From positions 1,488,001 through 1,552,000 of the forward strand of contig NC_135002.1 in NCBI RefSeq assembly GCF_051020985.1: 64,000 nucleotides of DNA, given 5' to 3'. The DNA is from Nomia melanderi. Taxonomy: Eukaryota; Arthropoda; Insecta; Hymenoptera; Halictidae. The notes under the pieces are model-generated. The model ran no database searches. It was not told the DNA's origin and worked only from the letters and a program-made list of their open reading frames with translations. This document shows, one piece after another, positions 1 to 12,035 of this stretch. Every line of letters starts with the position of its first letter. Position 1 is the first letter of the stretch. Both the position numbers and the translations under genes were made by a program.

Positions 1-467
1 TCGCGAGACTGTTTCATCTCCGATACAGCAAAGAGAATCTGAATTACACGTATCAGCCTCGCAGATTCGGCCAGACAATTTTTCGTCGACGTCCAAGATC
101 GCAAATTAGAGAAATGCCTCGAGGAATTCTCGAGGTGGCGCCGGAGTATCCAATATGGCGGCGATCCGCGGCATCCTCGGCGAATCCTCGGCGTCCCCGT
201 GGCGTCGTTGGCCGCAGTTCGGACATCTTTTAGGCAAATTTGAATCTTCTTCGTTCGATCGATGCATGAAACGAAGACGGCGACTTTGACGATGATCTTC
301 GCTGCGCGACGTCGCGACGTTCTCTCCCGGTGGTTCGCGGCGTGCTGCCCGTTCCCGTTCTGGAGTTCTTTCCGGTTGGCGCGCGTGTTTCGCTTGGTCG
401 TCCGAGGCGGAGGGTGCGGAGAGGCTCAATCATTTTCGCCGGTCCGCGAACGGTCCGCGTGCCCGGC
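1..467. other. CNMa 3' UTR and downstream DNA
   Basis: Presumed 3' UTR of CNMa on the minus strand followed by CpG-rich DNA. No AATAAA signal for the minus strand is visible before the window edge, so the transcript end may lie outside. An ATGGCGG box is present near 153-162. Open frames here are overlapping, Arg-rich and look like chance frames in GC-rich sequence. Confidence 0.5.
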
Positions 468-529
468 CTATTTGTGCAGCTGCCGCTTGCGACCCATGTT
501 GCAGATCTTGAAGTGGCACAGCATCGTAT
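468..529 (-). CDS. CNMa: CNMa terminal exon encoding the cyclic peptide core
   Basis: 62-nt coding part of the last exon, preceded by CCACAG. With one base from the previous exon it reads Y-T-M-L-C-H-F-K-I-C-N-M-G-R-K-R-Q-L-H-K-stop (TAG at 470-468). All residues needed for receptor recognition are here: the CHFKIC ring, the NM end and the amidating Gly. It is too short to stand out as an open frame. Confidence 0.95.
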
Positions 530-3108
530 CTGTGGACGATGCACATTAGGAGACGTTAGATCTTTGAGTTACTGATGGCTTATCGAGGTTTCGAGCGAGG
601 GGTTTAACCCTTAACCCCTTGCCTTGCAATAATGTGAGACGTTGTGTAGATTTTGAACAGAATCGAAGCGTGAACGTTACTCGATTGAATTCAGATTTAA
701 TGTTGTTCTTCTATTATTAATTGTTGTACTTTGAAGCTAAGATTGATGTAGAGTATGCCTCTAAATCTGTTCTTCTTAATGAATTGTTAATTAAAAGTGG
801 TTGTATCGATCATAGTTGAGAAATCAATCGTAAGGCAAGGGGTTCTACTTTTCAATCTATAATTTTCGCGGGTCTCGTTAAATGGACGCGATTGGATTGG
901 CAGACGGATTCGGAGGAAGCGGGAACTTCTTTTGATGATCTTGATGATGTTTTATACGTCGCGAAGATTCGACTGAATCGCCGCTCCTGACGTCACGCGA
1001 ATCAAAAGTCAATTGGCGCAATCGATTCGATCACTCTCGTTTGCTCAGTCTTTCGCTGCTCGAACGTAAACGATACCCTGAAACTGAAACGCGATCCTAA
1101 CGCCGCTTCCAATTGAAAACAAGCTCGCTGAATATTTCTTGGGAATCTGACTCACGATCAACGATCGTAACTTCTCGATTTACATCGGAAATTTAGAGAA
1201 GATCGTCGAGTTCTCATCGAAACTCACTTTGCCGAACTCTTCAAACATAATTTTAACTATTCTCCATTAAAATATCACTCTCCTCATTCGAAACCGATAC
1301 GAATTTCAATCTTCACACTTTAACCCTTTATAAGTTCTCCATACAACTTTCAAATACATCTAAACCTTAGAAAAATTCAGTTGCAACCGATAAACTTCAT
1401 CTATCTTTCTTCCTAGGAACAAACGAGAATTCTATGTTTCAAAATATAATAACACAAAGAAGCAAATCGAACGGGTTAAGAGTTCTCCGAAGGCATAACG
1501 AGAGAGTCCAATTAAACGGCAAAGTTTCCGACGGGTCGAGGGAACGACGGAGTTCGGGGATAAGATTCGCTCGTTGAAAACGCGCCGTATCCGACTCGGT
1601 TTTCGTGTTTTTCCGGGTGAGAGGGCGGTTGCCACGCGAGGCACGTCCGTTCAACTTAATCGCGGAGGAAACGGAGCGAAGAGAATGCGAAAGATCCGTG
1701 GACCTTCGGAAGTTCCAACGGATTCTCTCCACGGATTCGCGGTTACTTTGCCCTGTCTGTTTAATCCGAGATAGAACACCTTTCCGACTCGACGAACGTA
1801 CGTTTCCGAGACGTCACAGACTCGAACTGTTTCACGAGAAACGATTCTTTCAACGACTGTTTAATTAGACGTCGAAAATGTAGAGTCGAAACTGTTTCTT
1901 TGATGGAACAGACACAATCAAGATTTTTCAAGATTGCTCTCCCAATCAGAAACGTTTCTACTTAGAATCTTCAGTCCGACTCGACTTTAATATCAGTTCA
2001 GACGTACACGTTATTTTCACAGAAATTTAAACAGCTTTCGAATTCTATTGAACAGTTACTGCGATGCAGTTCTCGCGTGACTGTTAATCAAGTTACAGGC
2101 AGATCTCTTCGCAACGTCGATTCAAAGTGAATTTCATTCAACGTTCTACTCGAGTCTGTAACATGGATCGTTTCTTGATCAATGCACGAGGAAAATCGTT
2201 AGATACCGAACATTTGGTATTTAAAGCATGATGAAACATTGAATAGTTTGTTTAGTCGGTGTTTTAGGATAGCTTGGCTGACAGAGAGAAGAAAGGGTGA
2301 CACTGGAGAGGGGAAGTAAAGGGTGAAACGGTACTCACAAGTGAGCGGAGTGCGTTTCCCTTCGCGCTGCGTCTGCCTCATGACGGTGTTCGGCGTCCGA
2401 AATTCTTCAGCCGAGTAATCCACTCTCGTCGAGGGCTTGTCCTTTATCCTTGGCTCGAGGACCGATTCGATCATGATCTGCATGTCGTCTAGCTCCTTCT
2501 CCCTCTCGACTACGTTCTTCTTCTCTTCTATCACCTGCTTTAGCTTCTTCATCAAAATCTGCGAAGAAGACGTGGAACAATCCGTTGATAAGACGATTCC
2601 TGTGGGTGTTTGTAGTTTGGTTGCAGCCAAAGTAGGGCTTTCGCCGGCAAAAAAATTCTTTGTCATCTCTTGTGCACTTTTGCTGAAGCTTCTCTTGTTT
2701 GTCGACGTTTTCGTATGAATTTCATGCGTATCAAATATTTTTGGGTATCAAAAGTAGGCTGTCAACAGAGTAGGGCTCCCGAAGTAGGGCTTTCGCCGGC
2801 AAAAAAATTCTTTGTCATTTCCTTTACAATTTTGTTGAAGCTTCTTTTGCTTCTCGACGTTTTTGTATGAATTTCATGTGTATCAAAAGTATGCTGCCAA
2901 TAGAGTAGGACTACCAAAGTAGGGCTTTCGCCAGCAAGAGGTTACTTACCAAATTCTCGGCGTTGTTAAGGAATGCCTCGCTGTAGAGCAACTCGGACGG
3001 TATCGGGCCCGGGTCTCCGACGACCAGGACGTTGCCGTTGGAGAGGCAGAATAATAACAGTGTCAGCAGACACAAGCCCGTCCGTTTCGCGCTGGACCTT
3101 CCCGTCAT
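468..3108 (-). CDS. CNMa: CNMamide neuropeptide precursor (three coding exons, complete)
   Basis: Spliced CDS on the minus strand: 3108-2950, 2558-2339, 529-468 (441 nt, 146 residues plus stop). Residues 1-30 form a signal peptide: basic start MTGRSSAKR, then a hydrophobic core GLCLLTLLLFCL. A charged spacer with dibasic sites follows. Residues 118-122 REGKR precede the mature peptide 123-138, TPLTYTMLCHFKICNM, and GRKR (139-142) supplies the amide donor Gly and the cleavage site, leaving a QLHK tail. The CHFKICNM end with two cysteines (131, 136) is the CNMamide signature known from insects; the cysteines should form a disulfide ring and the secreted peptide acts on a GPCR. Both introns are GT-AG and in phase (0 and 1). 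The start at 3108 is chosen over an in-frame ATG at 3147 because a good acceptor (CCTAATG branch-like site, pyrimidine tract, CAG ending at 3129) lies between them. Confidence 0.95.
611..843. mobile_element. TTAA-type short element, CCCCTTGCCTTGC family
   Basis: TTAACCCCTTGCCTTGCAATAATG at the left and TCGTAAGGCAAGGGGTT at the right form inverted ends. The interior block GTTGTATCGATCATAGTTGAGAAAT also occurs at 39236-39500 and near 42357. A lone end with the same motif (GTAAGGCAAGGGGTTAA) is at 33522-33538. Inside CNMa intron 2. Confidence 0.6.
988..995. promoter_or_regulatory. CRE-like octamer TGACGTCA in CNMa intron 2
   Basis: Exact palindromic CREB/ATF consensus in a CpG-rich stretch inside the intron. 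It is a candidate enhancer site for a neuronal gene. An 8-bp match can occur by chance, so this is a weak call. Confidence 0.25.
2339..2558 (-). CDS. CNMa: CNMa exon encoding the propeptide spacer
   Basis: The acceptor is CGCAG just above 2558, and the donor after 2339 is GTGAGT with exon phase 1. It encodes residues 54-126: a Lys/Glu-rich, probably helical spacer with KK pairs at 57-58 and 66-67, then the KR cleavage site and the first four residues (TPLT) of the mature peptide. The mature peptide is therefore split by an intron. Confidence 0.93.
2631..2940. repeat. Three-copy tandem repeat in CNMa intron 1
   Basis: A segment starting AGTAGGGCTTTCGCCGGCAA begins at 2631, 2783 and 2918 (the third copy is short, TTTCGCCAGCAAG). 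The first two copies share about 100 bp including the AATTCTTTGTCAT and GAATTTCATG blocks. The last copy runs into the exon 1 donor at 2949, so the array abuts the splice site. Confidence 0.85.
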
Positions 3109-3128
3109 TCCCTTGATCCTCTTTATCG
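2950..3128 (-). CDS. CNMa: CNMa exon with start codon and signal peptide
   Basis: The acceptor AG is at 3130-3129, so this exon starts at 3128 with a short 5' UTR. The start codon is at 3108-3106 and coding runs to 2950, where TTG is followed by the donor GTAAGT. It encodes residues 1-53, the whole signal peptide and the start of the propeptide (GDPGPIPSELLYSEAFLNNAENL). At least one non-coding exon must lie upstream at higher coordinates; I could not place it. Confidence 0.9.
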
Positions 3129-4284
3129 CTGGAACAACAGAACGCATCGCGTAACATTAGGAAAACCACCAACACTTCTAATTTCTTAATTCAATTCAAA
3201 AATTCGAAACCTGTACTTGTTAATCACATCTGTATCTAAGCATATACAGCATCCTAATTTCATTAGCAACTACTATACGCAACATTCCTGCAGCTCTCTA
3301 GATAGGGCTTTCGCGAACAGTTCCGAAACTTCAAAATCAACAACCATAAAACAATCTGAAACCAAAACCACAGAGAATAAAAAACCACCGTAGTACAACA
3401 TCATAAGAGCTAAACTCATAGAAGGGAACGAAAGAAATCAGAACTGCGAAGAATCACTGCTAAACTTTCCCTCCCACTCGCTCATCCATCATTCACCGCG
3501 AGTAGAACACCCCCGGATTCGCAACGCGAAAATCTTCGCCGAAACGAGCGAAGGTCCGATCAATCCGCAATAGAGACAACAGGGAAAATAATATTCGAGG
3601 AGAAACAGGCCGCAGTGGCCGCGAGAGTTCAGAGCTAACCCAGACACTTCGCTGTCCTCGTGGGTGTTCATTTTCGAGTCGAACGAGCCATCAAACGTCG
3701 ATTTATCTCGAGGATCGATCTCCCGTTTCCCTCTCTCCGTCGCTTTTTCCCCGTTTCTCCCGTTCCTCTTGTCTCGTTTTCCCTGCTCTTCCCACAGCAT
3801 CTCGGCCGACCGTGAATATCGTCGACCCTCCGACAATCGGTCGTTATCGCGACGTATCCTGAACGCTTCGGCGATCCCGCCACTCGTTTTTTCGCCGGCG
3901 ACGACTCGTTTTCCTTTTTCAGGCTAATTTCCGACGGCTCCTCGTTCGGGGGACGCTTCCATAAACGCGGGATCATCGCGATCCCGTCCGCCGACCGATC
4001 GTCGCGGATTTTCCACGGATTACTGGCACCGTGGATTTCAAATGTACAGAATTTCTCGGAATCGCGATGATATTTCGAACGTCACCCCGTTACGCGTGAG
4101 AAATAGTACTTACGAGGCATTTTATTCTATTCGTGGAAATGTAAATTTACCGACACCGCCGGAGAGGTGTGCTGTTAAAGCGTGGCAACCGAATGAAACT
4201 TCAACTCGATGCTCAGTTTTACGCGATTTAAATCTGTGACAGTAATGCGAGTGATTCTAGTTTCTGATAGTAGTAAAATCTTTA

Positions 4285-4735
4285 TGAGCATCTGGTTTCT
4301 AATAGTAACTAATAAAGAAATACCAAGCAATTTTCCAATACTAATACTGTAACACCGAGCGTCTAATTTCCAACGTTGGAAATTCCAAGATTTCTCCTCT
4401 AGAAATCGAAGAAAATAGGTAATAAAATCATTCTGAGCATCTAGTTTCCAATAGTAACTAATAAAGAAATACCTAGCACCTATTTTCCAATACTAATTAA
4501 TACTGTAACACCAACTATTTAATTTCCAACGTTGCAAATTCCAAGATTTCTCCTCTAGAAATCGAAGAAAACAGGGAATAAAATAATTTTGAGCATCTAG
4601 TTTCCAATAGTAACTAATAAAAAAATACCTAGCACCTATTTTCCAATGCTAACTAATAAACTAAGATCAAGTGTCCAATCCGCAACATGAAAAATTCCAA
4701 GTTCTCTCGTCTAGAAACCGGAAAACCCGTATAAA
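4285..4735. repeat. Three-copy tandem repeat, about 150-bp unit
   Basis: Units beginning GAGCATCTRGTTTC start at 4285, 4434 and 4591 and share the blocks AATAGTAACTAATAAA, TTTCCAACGTTG and CCAAGATTTCTCCTCTAGAAA. Copies differ at scattered bases, so the duplication is not recent. Confidence 0.85.
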
Positions 4736-5229
4736 ACGTGAAAGTGGCGATCGATGCAAACGGAAATTGTCGATGAAAGCAGGGCCGAGCTTCCGAGTTT
4801 CCACTTGTTGCGTTTCCGGAGCAGTCGTCTCCGTCGCTAATCCAATTCGCGATCGCCGCTCTCTGTTTCTCGATTCGATTTCGCCCGTGCCAGGCCTCCG
4901 GAAACGAGCCTCGTACCTCCCGGCAGCGCCGGATGCGATGAAGTCGAACTAATTATTCAAAGCGTAACCCGAGCGTCGCGTGTCACGTTCCTCGAATTTG
5001 CCCGCGGAATTCTCGCAGGGTTATGAATCCCGTGGATTCCTGCCGAGGAAGAATCGGTAGGCCTAATGAGCGTTATTTCCTAGACACGATTAACCTTTCG
5101 TTAATTGTTCGCGTTTGACGGCGAATTCCGAAGCTTCCGTCGCAATTGGTCGATCGCTAATTCATCGACAATAAAGGTAACTTCGATAGGTTGATAGGTT
5201 GGATGGTGGAAGAATTTAGATCGCGAATG

Positions 5230-5483
5230 TTAACTATTTAACTTGTTACAGCTAAAAAATAACTAGGAAATAATTTACAAAACCATCGAGTAGAAGAAAC
5301 TTTTTCCAAATTATTTTTTAGGTGTAACAAACTGAATAGTTACGATCGTAGGAACTTGGAAAAAGTTTCTTGTACTCCAATGGATCATAACTATTCAACT
5401 TGTTACACCTAAAAAATAACTAGGAAATAATTCACAAAACCATCGAGTACAAGAAACCTTTTCCAAATTTCTACGATCGTAAC
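5230..5483. repeat. Mixed direct and inverted repeat
   Basis: A direct repeat (5230-5310 against 5389-5482, block TAAAAAATAACTAGGAAATAA) flanks and overlaps an inverted copy. 5311-5342 pairs with 5388-5419, and 5339-5375 pairs with 5447-5483 (around TTACGATCGTA). The transcript or single strand could fold into alternative hairpins. Confidence 0.8.
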
Positions 5484-8400
5484 GAAAGTGTTCCTGAAAA
5501 ATCAAGATCGTCTGAATACAGAATTCTCGAAAATAAAGAATATCAATAATCACAAAAGAAACGCTGTTTCGTAATCAAATTTCGAGCATCGAATCGTCCA
5601 CCTATCTCGACACACTCCTCCGAGGCCGTGCCTCTTTAAATCTACAGTCTACATGTCGATAAACACGTCGAAAAAAGCCGGTTGCGCAACACAATATAAT
5701 CCTCGAGTACCAACGCTTTCTAATCGCCGAAATGAATTCGCGAATCTAATCTCTCGACAGCGATTAACCGTTGAACACGGACGTGCGGCCTCGCAGGCCT
5801 CCATGTAGTCTCGTGAACGTTGAAACCAGTGAAATTCTCGTCTTACAATTGGATACCGTCGCTGCGCGAAGATATTTAAATCAATGAAAACAAGTAAGCA
5901 CAATAAATTTGTTTATTGGTCGATACCGACGAGAATATTTCACAATAATCGCCGCGAATGACCACGCATTCAATGATACATCAATTTCATTACTTTCTCA
6001 AACATAACACCAGTAGACTGTCTAGATCATCTAGATTAACATAAATCCAATCACGATGTGCATCATAGTTTCACCAACTCTAACAGAATCAAAGTAAAAG
6101 AAATTAGATTTCATTCTTAATCTACAATTAAACTAAACTCATCTTAAAATCTATCTACACCGTATTCCGACTCATCTCAATCGCGACGATCTCAATAATC
6201 GCTACGTTCGAGAAAGTATCATCGAAATTAACGAAATTGATATTTCCTTTATCGCACGTTTGTATTCGACACGTGCGGCACAATGGTTTTAAATAATCTA
6301 ATTCTCCGACTTTGTCAAACCGTGCTCCGCCTCCCCTCGCCTTGATCCGTCGGCTCGATGTAGAAGTGAGAAGATATCGTCCGTGGACGGTGGTTCGATC
6401 CGCGTTCGCGATCTCGCGTAATCTTATCCGCGCGCTTATCGATCGGTCTTATCGAACGAAAGGGATAATTCCCGATGACCCGGCCAACCTCGTCCGTTCG
6501 TCCGTCCGTTCGTTCGTTCGGTCTTATTCTGGCCCGACTCGCTCGGGTATTCATGCAAGCCGGGCGCAATTTATCTGGCGACCCGACGCGCTCGCTCTTT
6601 CGGCCCGATAACATCGACGAGGGATGCGCGCAATTACACTTTACATAATTCGGCTCTCGCCCACGAAAAACTCCGGCCGCGCGTAATTCCTGCCGTCCGA
6701 CACCTCCGCCGTTGCCACCCGACCGCCCCCCGCCGGTTTCCATTCGTTTTTATTGCGGCGAAATTCTAATTACCCTGAAAAATTCCCTTCCTTTCTGCTC
6801 GCGGGGCTGCGAGCGCGATGCGAGGGAAACTTTGATGGCGAGAGTCTCTAATGGATTCGTTCGGATCGGCTCGGCGGCCTTTGTCGCGCGGGCTATTTCG
6901 GCTGCGGAGGGTTTGCAGTAATTCGGCGGTTAATCGGTTTATTTGGTAATTCGCGGATTCAGTAATTCGTCAATTTTGTCATTCGTGGATTTAGTATCTC
7001 GCGGATCTGGTAATTTGTAGGTTCAGCGGTTTCTGGATTTAGGAGCACGAATTCAGTGATTCCTATAATATTTCTATAATTTCTATAATATTTCTATAAT
7101 TCCAGTAGATTGTAATCTAAAAAATCTAGGTTCGACTGAACTCAGTAAAAGCAGAATCGATCGAGAGCCGAGGAATAGATTTAAATTTGAAACGATTTAA
7201 ATTCGAAGCTCCTTCAAATTCTCCCGAAATAATTAAACGGAACAATCGAGGGAAACTAGAAAATATCTGACATCTCAAAGATAAATCACGAAAATAACAA
7301 AGCTCCGAGGTATTGCCTCATTGCCGATCGTCCGAGCTCTCCGCTTAACAAGACGTTTCACCCAAAAAGGCTCACCAGCGAAAGGAGAAAAAAACTTTCC
7401 ACGCGATGCCTCCCTTTTTGCCGGCGATAGCCTTTGTCATCTTCCGCGTCCGCGGATCGGCATACGCAAACGCGGCCTCCATTCCGAACAATGGAGTATC
7501 GTCTGCCAGGAAGAACGCCGTGCGAACGCGCGCTCCGACCGCCATTTTGTCGGGCGCCGGTCGCCCGATCGACCGTGCGCCGTTCCGCGGCCGATCGTTC
7601 CATTTCTCCCTTCTTCTTCTCGTCTTTCCAGCATACACGCGTCGATTCCTCGCGGAGCCTCGCGGTTCACGGCCGCGGATTCATCTGAAATCGCGTCGCG
7701 ACGCGTTTACCCGGTAAACAAAACGATTAGCCACCGGGGAACGAGTGACGCGAGATATTTAACCCTTCGCGCGTGGCGATCGAGGAGGATCTTACTAATC
7801 GACCGCGCGAATTCAACGCTTAGATCGATTGAAACTCCTTTCGATCTGCTTCTCTTAGTTATCGAAATCTAGCAACTTTCGGGGAAATTATTCAACGAAC
7901 TGATTCCATACAAGTCGATCGTTTCAATCAACACTCTTACAGCGCGTACCAGAAAACTAGAAATTCCATTCTCACCCGGGAAACTGTTAACACGAGAACA
8001 ATCGCGGAATAACAGGAAACTTTATTCCATAAAGAGCGACGCAAGAAGTTACGATGGAATCTCTCCGAAAGTACACTCGAAGTCTCAAGTTCCAAGACGA
8101 TAAGAATCCTGCTCACCCCAGTCTCCGTACAAAGGGGAACAACGAAAACGAACAAGCGAATGTAGAGAACAGAGTACACAAGGAGACAGTCTCGCCAAGT
8201 GAAAATCGAATGGAATCGGAAATAAACGATCGAGTGAAAAAACGAGTGAACAAACGAGTGAACTTGTCCTAGCCTCCTACCTTGCTGAATCACGGGAGCC
8301 TCGCACCTCCGGTTAAATCACTTGAAACAACGTTCGCACGATGAATCGATCGTCGATCGAGCAGAGGATGATCCAAGGATAGATTCTGTTCGTGTCTAGA

Positions 8401-11400
8401 GAGGAAATCTCCGTTTGAAGGATACGATCGCGGCGCGAGATCAACTTTTCGGCGGGACCGTGCGTGCGCGAAGAATGAGCGGAGAGGGCTGTTGCACCCT
8501 CTATTATACCCCGAGCGGAAACCGCCGCCACCCCCGTCTCCTAGCCGCACCTCCTACCACCTGTAGAGGCCCGAGATGCTGGCACGAGGATTCTGTAGCT
8601 CGCCCGCCCACGCGTGTGCCATTCGTACGTACGCGTTCCTCGCTTCGTTACAACGCGAAACCGCCTCGCGGCCTTTCGTCCCGTCGGCTTCTCCTACGGA
8701 TGTGCGTTCAACGATGCGCGCTCCTCGAAATTAGCTTCAATCAACAATTCGCAGTGGCAGATATCTCATGGATGTATCGGCGCGAAGGATTTCTAAACAG
8801 TTTTGTTACGAGTCGCTCGCAGATCGAGGGAACTAATGTTTTGCTCGTGAAACGATTGTGCGAGATACTTAGAAGGTGTAGAAAGAAGGGCTCCCCTTTA
8901 ATATGTAGAAAGAATATTTATTCCACTGAAATCTACGAAAAGCAGAAAATTTGATAAATTTTATTTATTTTATCGAGCGGAGGACGATAACGTTTCGAAT
9001 TCAATATTCCAGTTTGCGTGATGCGACACGCGGAATATCGAAATAAATGTCCCTTAATTTCTGTAAAATTATGTTTCGTTCGATTGGCAGACAGTATTAC
9101 CGACGTTCATATTTATTAGAGTAATGAATATTTATAACGAGAAACATCGTCGCAAAGGGCTCAAATTTGATGCAAGGAAATGGTTCACAATTTGAGTTGT
9201 AATGAATTTTTGTGCACCTCCACTCGGTTCATTTCGTTATAGATAGAATTCTACGTAAAATGTAATTCCAGTTGGGTAATTCTATTTTTAGTTACACCAT
9301 TCGAGAGGAGTATAATTAGAACCTGATCAGAGACTTTTGTGTTCACTGGAACGTCACGAAGCTTGGAGTTTCGTTTATTAATAATCCCTATTGTAGCCTC
9401 TATTTGTATCGCTCTATATTCACGGTATATTCTAGTGCTAAGATATTTCGACGGGATTTCGCCGATAGGATTCGAAAGGAACACGGCCGATCGGACGATT
9501 GATGAGGAGGCACGGTTCGTTAGGTCGCGCGAGATGGAAATGTCGCGCGTTCCCTGATTTATTCACGATCCGGGCTCATATCGGCGTTCACGGACAAAGC
9601 CTGTCCAGTCTTCGGTCCTCCCTCTCGCCGCCTTCCGTCCGCTTCTCCTCCGAATTTTCATTTCCCCGCCACGCGAGGCTCACGCTCCGTCGATCTCTTT
9701 GTGCGGCATAATTTCCCACTATTTTCTTCTTCCCGCTCGCGGCACGCGTGACGCGCGAGACCGAATTATTTCCACCGACGGAAATACCGCTGAATTAAAG
9801 GTACATTCGTCGGAATTCCATAATTGGTTTCACGCGAACGATTCGTAAAACGACCTGTTCAACGAACTTCTTTCAACGTTACATTCGTACCACGATAAAA
9901 TATTCTAAATTGTAATATCCTTCCAAAATCCACTTCGTCGAAGTGAAATTTCACGCGACTGTCCCGAAGGATGCAAACGAGTTCTCCGATACCAATCTTC
10001 AATAATTAACATTCAAACGAAATTCAAACAGTTTCCCCACTTCTTCATAACGCGCGGACAAAACCTCTTTATTTTCCCGGACTTTGTTCATTAGTGTTTG
10101 TCACCAGCGCGCCGAGATACGCGGACCAATTAAGAGATGCTGTTCCGTTCGCGCGGCGTTATCTTTCGCGTGCTTTATCCCAGCACCGCGACGCTGTTAA
10201 CGCTCGGCCGAATCAGCTTGCGCACGTTTCTTCGAGTCTTTCGTGTTAAAACTAAGATGAGATTAACTTTTTCATTCGAATCCGCGGCGGAAGCTCGCGA
10301 CAGACTCGAAGGAGAGGAACGAGCGGTCGGAGTTCTCGATCGACGATCCTCTGCCATTGTTTGCCGGCGTTCCGCGGCGCGTCGACAAAGATCCCGACCA
10401 ATCGCCGCGTTAATTGACAATAACAGCCCCTCGGCCTCTTATCGCGGTCGCTCAATTAACGGCTTCCTCTTATCGCCGCGATTCTCTTCTTCGCGTTCTT
10501 CCCGGCGGGCCGCGCACGCCCGGCAAAATGGCGGACGCCGGGATCCAGCGATTTCGCGTCCCGACCGGTCGCCACCATTTTTTTCTCATTGATTCTTCGC
10601 TCCGTCGTCGCTACGCGGGCTGTGTGAAATTCGATTTACGAGGGACGCATTCTGCGAGCGCAACTCTGTTTGTTCAGTTAATAACCCTTCGCTTTATGAA
10701 AGGTATTCAAAGCAATCCTGCGCAGCGGCGCGTTAAAGAGGTAGAAAATCGCGGAAACGACTGATAAATGAGTCGGTCGGGAAAGAATAATTGAGGAAAT
10801 TAATGTTTCCGCTTCCGAAATGATTACACAATGCATTTAGAAGCTTTCCGACTTAGAAACAACGAAGAAACGAATGTTATTCATTCAAGATTTCCGAAAA
10901 TCGGAAGATATCGAAAAATCTTATGGGTTTATTCACATGCAACCGTTCCAGAAATTGACAATTTCTTCGGCACGCGAGCCGAATTGAATTCCGACCGAGT
11001 GAAACTGAATTTCAGAGACGTTCCGGCGTTCACGAGCTGGTCGCAGCGATCGCTGGGACTCGGCAAGCAATCCGACCCGCCTCGCCTTCCCTTTCAGTTT
11101 CACCCCTTTCAGAATGGATTAAGAAGCGAGCTAGTAGCTTAATGCGCGTTTGTTCTTCATTTCCGGCGGATTAACCTTTCAAGCGGATTTCTTTCTGTTT
11201 CAAACGCTCCGCGAGTTCTTTCTTCTCGCGAGCGGGGAACGCGAGTTCATCAATATAATGGAGAGAGGGACGTTGGAAGGCGATCGATCGATGTGCAGTA
11301 ATTAGCGGCCCTTTGTGAGCGAGATTCAGCAGCAGATATCGCGGGATATTATTTTTCAGACGTTGCATTATGGAAAATGAAGTAGGAATCAAAGCCACTT

Positions 11401-12002
11401 CGTCTGTGAAGCGTTCTGTTTTACGTTCGAACGTTGGAAACGTTTATTGTTCTACGCGTTTTCTGCTACTGTAATCTCTTTGATTAGATGTTTTCCACGG
11501 ATCATGTAGAATACAAAGATGGATAATGAAACGAAGAACTAGAGTTTAAGTGGAGATAGTCGGGCGATGGTCGGACACGGTAAACAGCCACATGTAAAAT
11601 GATTTTTCTTTGAATTTTCCATCGAATCTCTGTAATGGATACGAAATCGCTAACGAAGTTACACGTTGGAGTTAGGTAGAACCTTCTTGAAGATATTAGT
11701 ATGCTTGCAGGATGAATGAAATTTGTATTTCTCGAAACAGAGGAGAATAATGGAGATATCGACTGAAAGAAGAGAAGTTTCGAGAATTGATTCTCAACGA
11801 TCTCTCGGTCAGTGTAATGAAATGATGCGAATAATGATGAAAATAATATGAAAGCATTGTTATTCATTGCGTAGGCGAAAACTTCCTTTTGTTCTTGTTC
11901 ATTGTTAACGGTAAATTAAATATAACCAATACAATCGGGAAGAGAATTCTGCGGCAATTAATTGATCTTTTGTGAATATTGTGGGAATTAACGTTGAAAT
12001 TG

Positions 12003-12035
12003 ATGGAATTAAGGGTTCGTTTAAGGTTCCGGAGG
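12003..12035 (+). CDS. LIG3: Possible mitochondrial leader from an upstream in-frame ATG of LIG3
   Basis: An ATG at 12003-12005 is in frame with the main start and adds MELRVRLRFRR, eleven residues with five Arg and one Glu. The frame is closed by a TGA at 11973-11975, so this is the only upstream ATG in the open frame. Vertebrate LIG3 is known to make its mitochondrial form from an upstream ATG; here the same role is inferred from composition only. The leader is short for a targeting peptide. Confidence 0.4.

Larger units (their letters stand above)
530..2338 (-). other. CNMa intron 2
   Basis: 1.8-kb intron separating the spacer exon from the cyclic-core exon. It contains the TTAA-bounded element at 611-843, a perfect cAMP-response-type octamer TGACGTCA at 988-995, and otherwise unique AT-rich sequence. 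No further exon was recognised. Confidence 0.8.
3129..12002. other. Intergenic DNA between CNMa and LIG3 (divergent promoters expected)
   Basis: No gene is recognised in this 8.9 kb. It alternates AT-rich DNA with CpG-rich blocks at about 6310-6920, 7320-7780, 8410-8720, 9480-9780 and 10080-10640. The longest frames (7321-7872 plus, 8415-8954 plus, 10137-10592 plus) are Arg/Ser/Pro-rich, overlap frames on both strands and show no domain. The 5' UTR exon(s) and promoter of CNMa, and the promoter of LIG3, must lie in or beyond this stretch, but I cannot place a transcription start. Confidence 0.6.

Noticed and set aside
3109..3147. Upstream ATG at 3147 as the CNMa start
   Set aside because: A strong splice acceptor ending at 3129 separates it from the signal peptide, and starting at 3108 gives a normal signal peptide.
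8415..8954. 179-codon plus-strand frame upstream of LIG3
   Set aside because: It opens at a TTG, is rich in Arg, Ser and Cys from CpG-rich DNA, overlaps frames on the other strand and shows no domain.
10137..10592. 151-codon plus-strand ATG frame
   Set aside because: Arg/Ser-rich composition typical of random GC-rich sequence; no recognisable motif.
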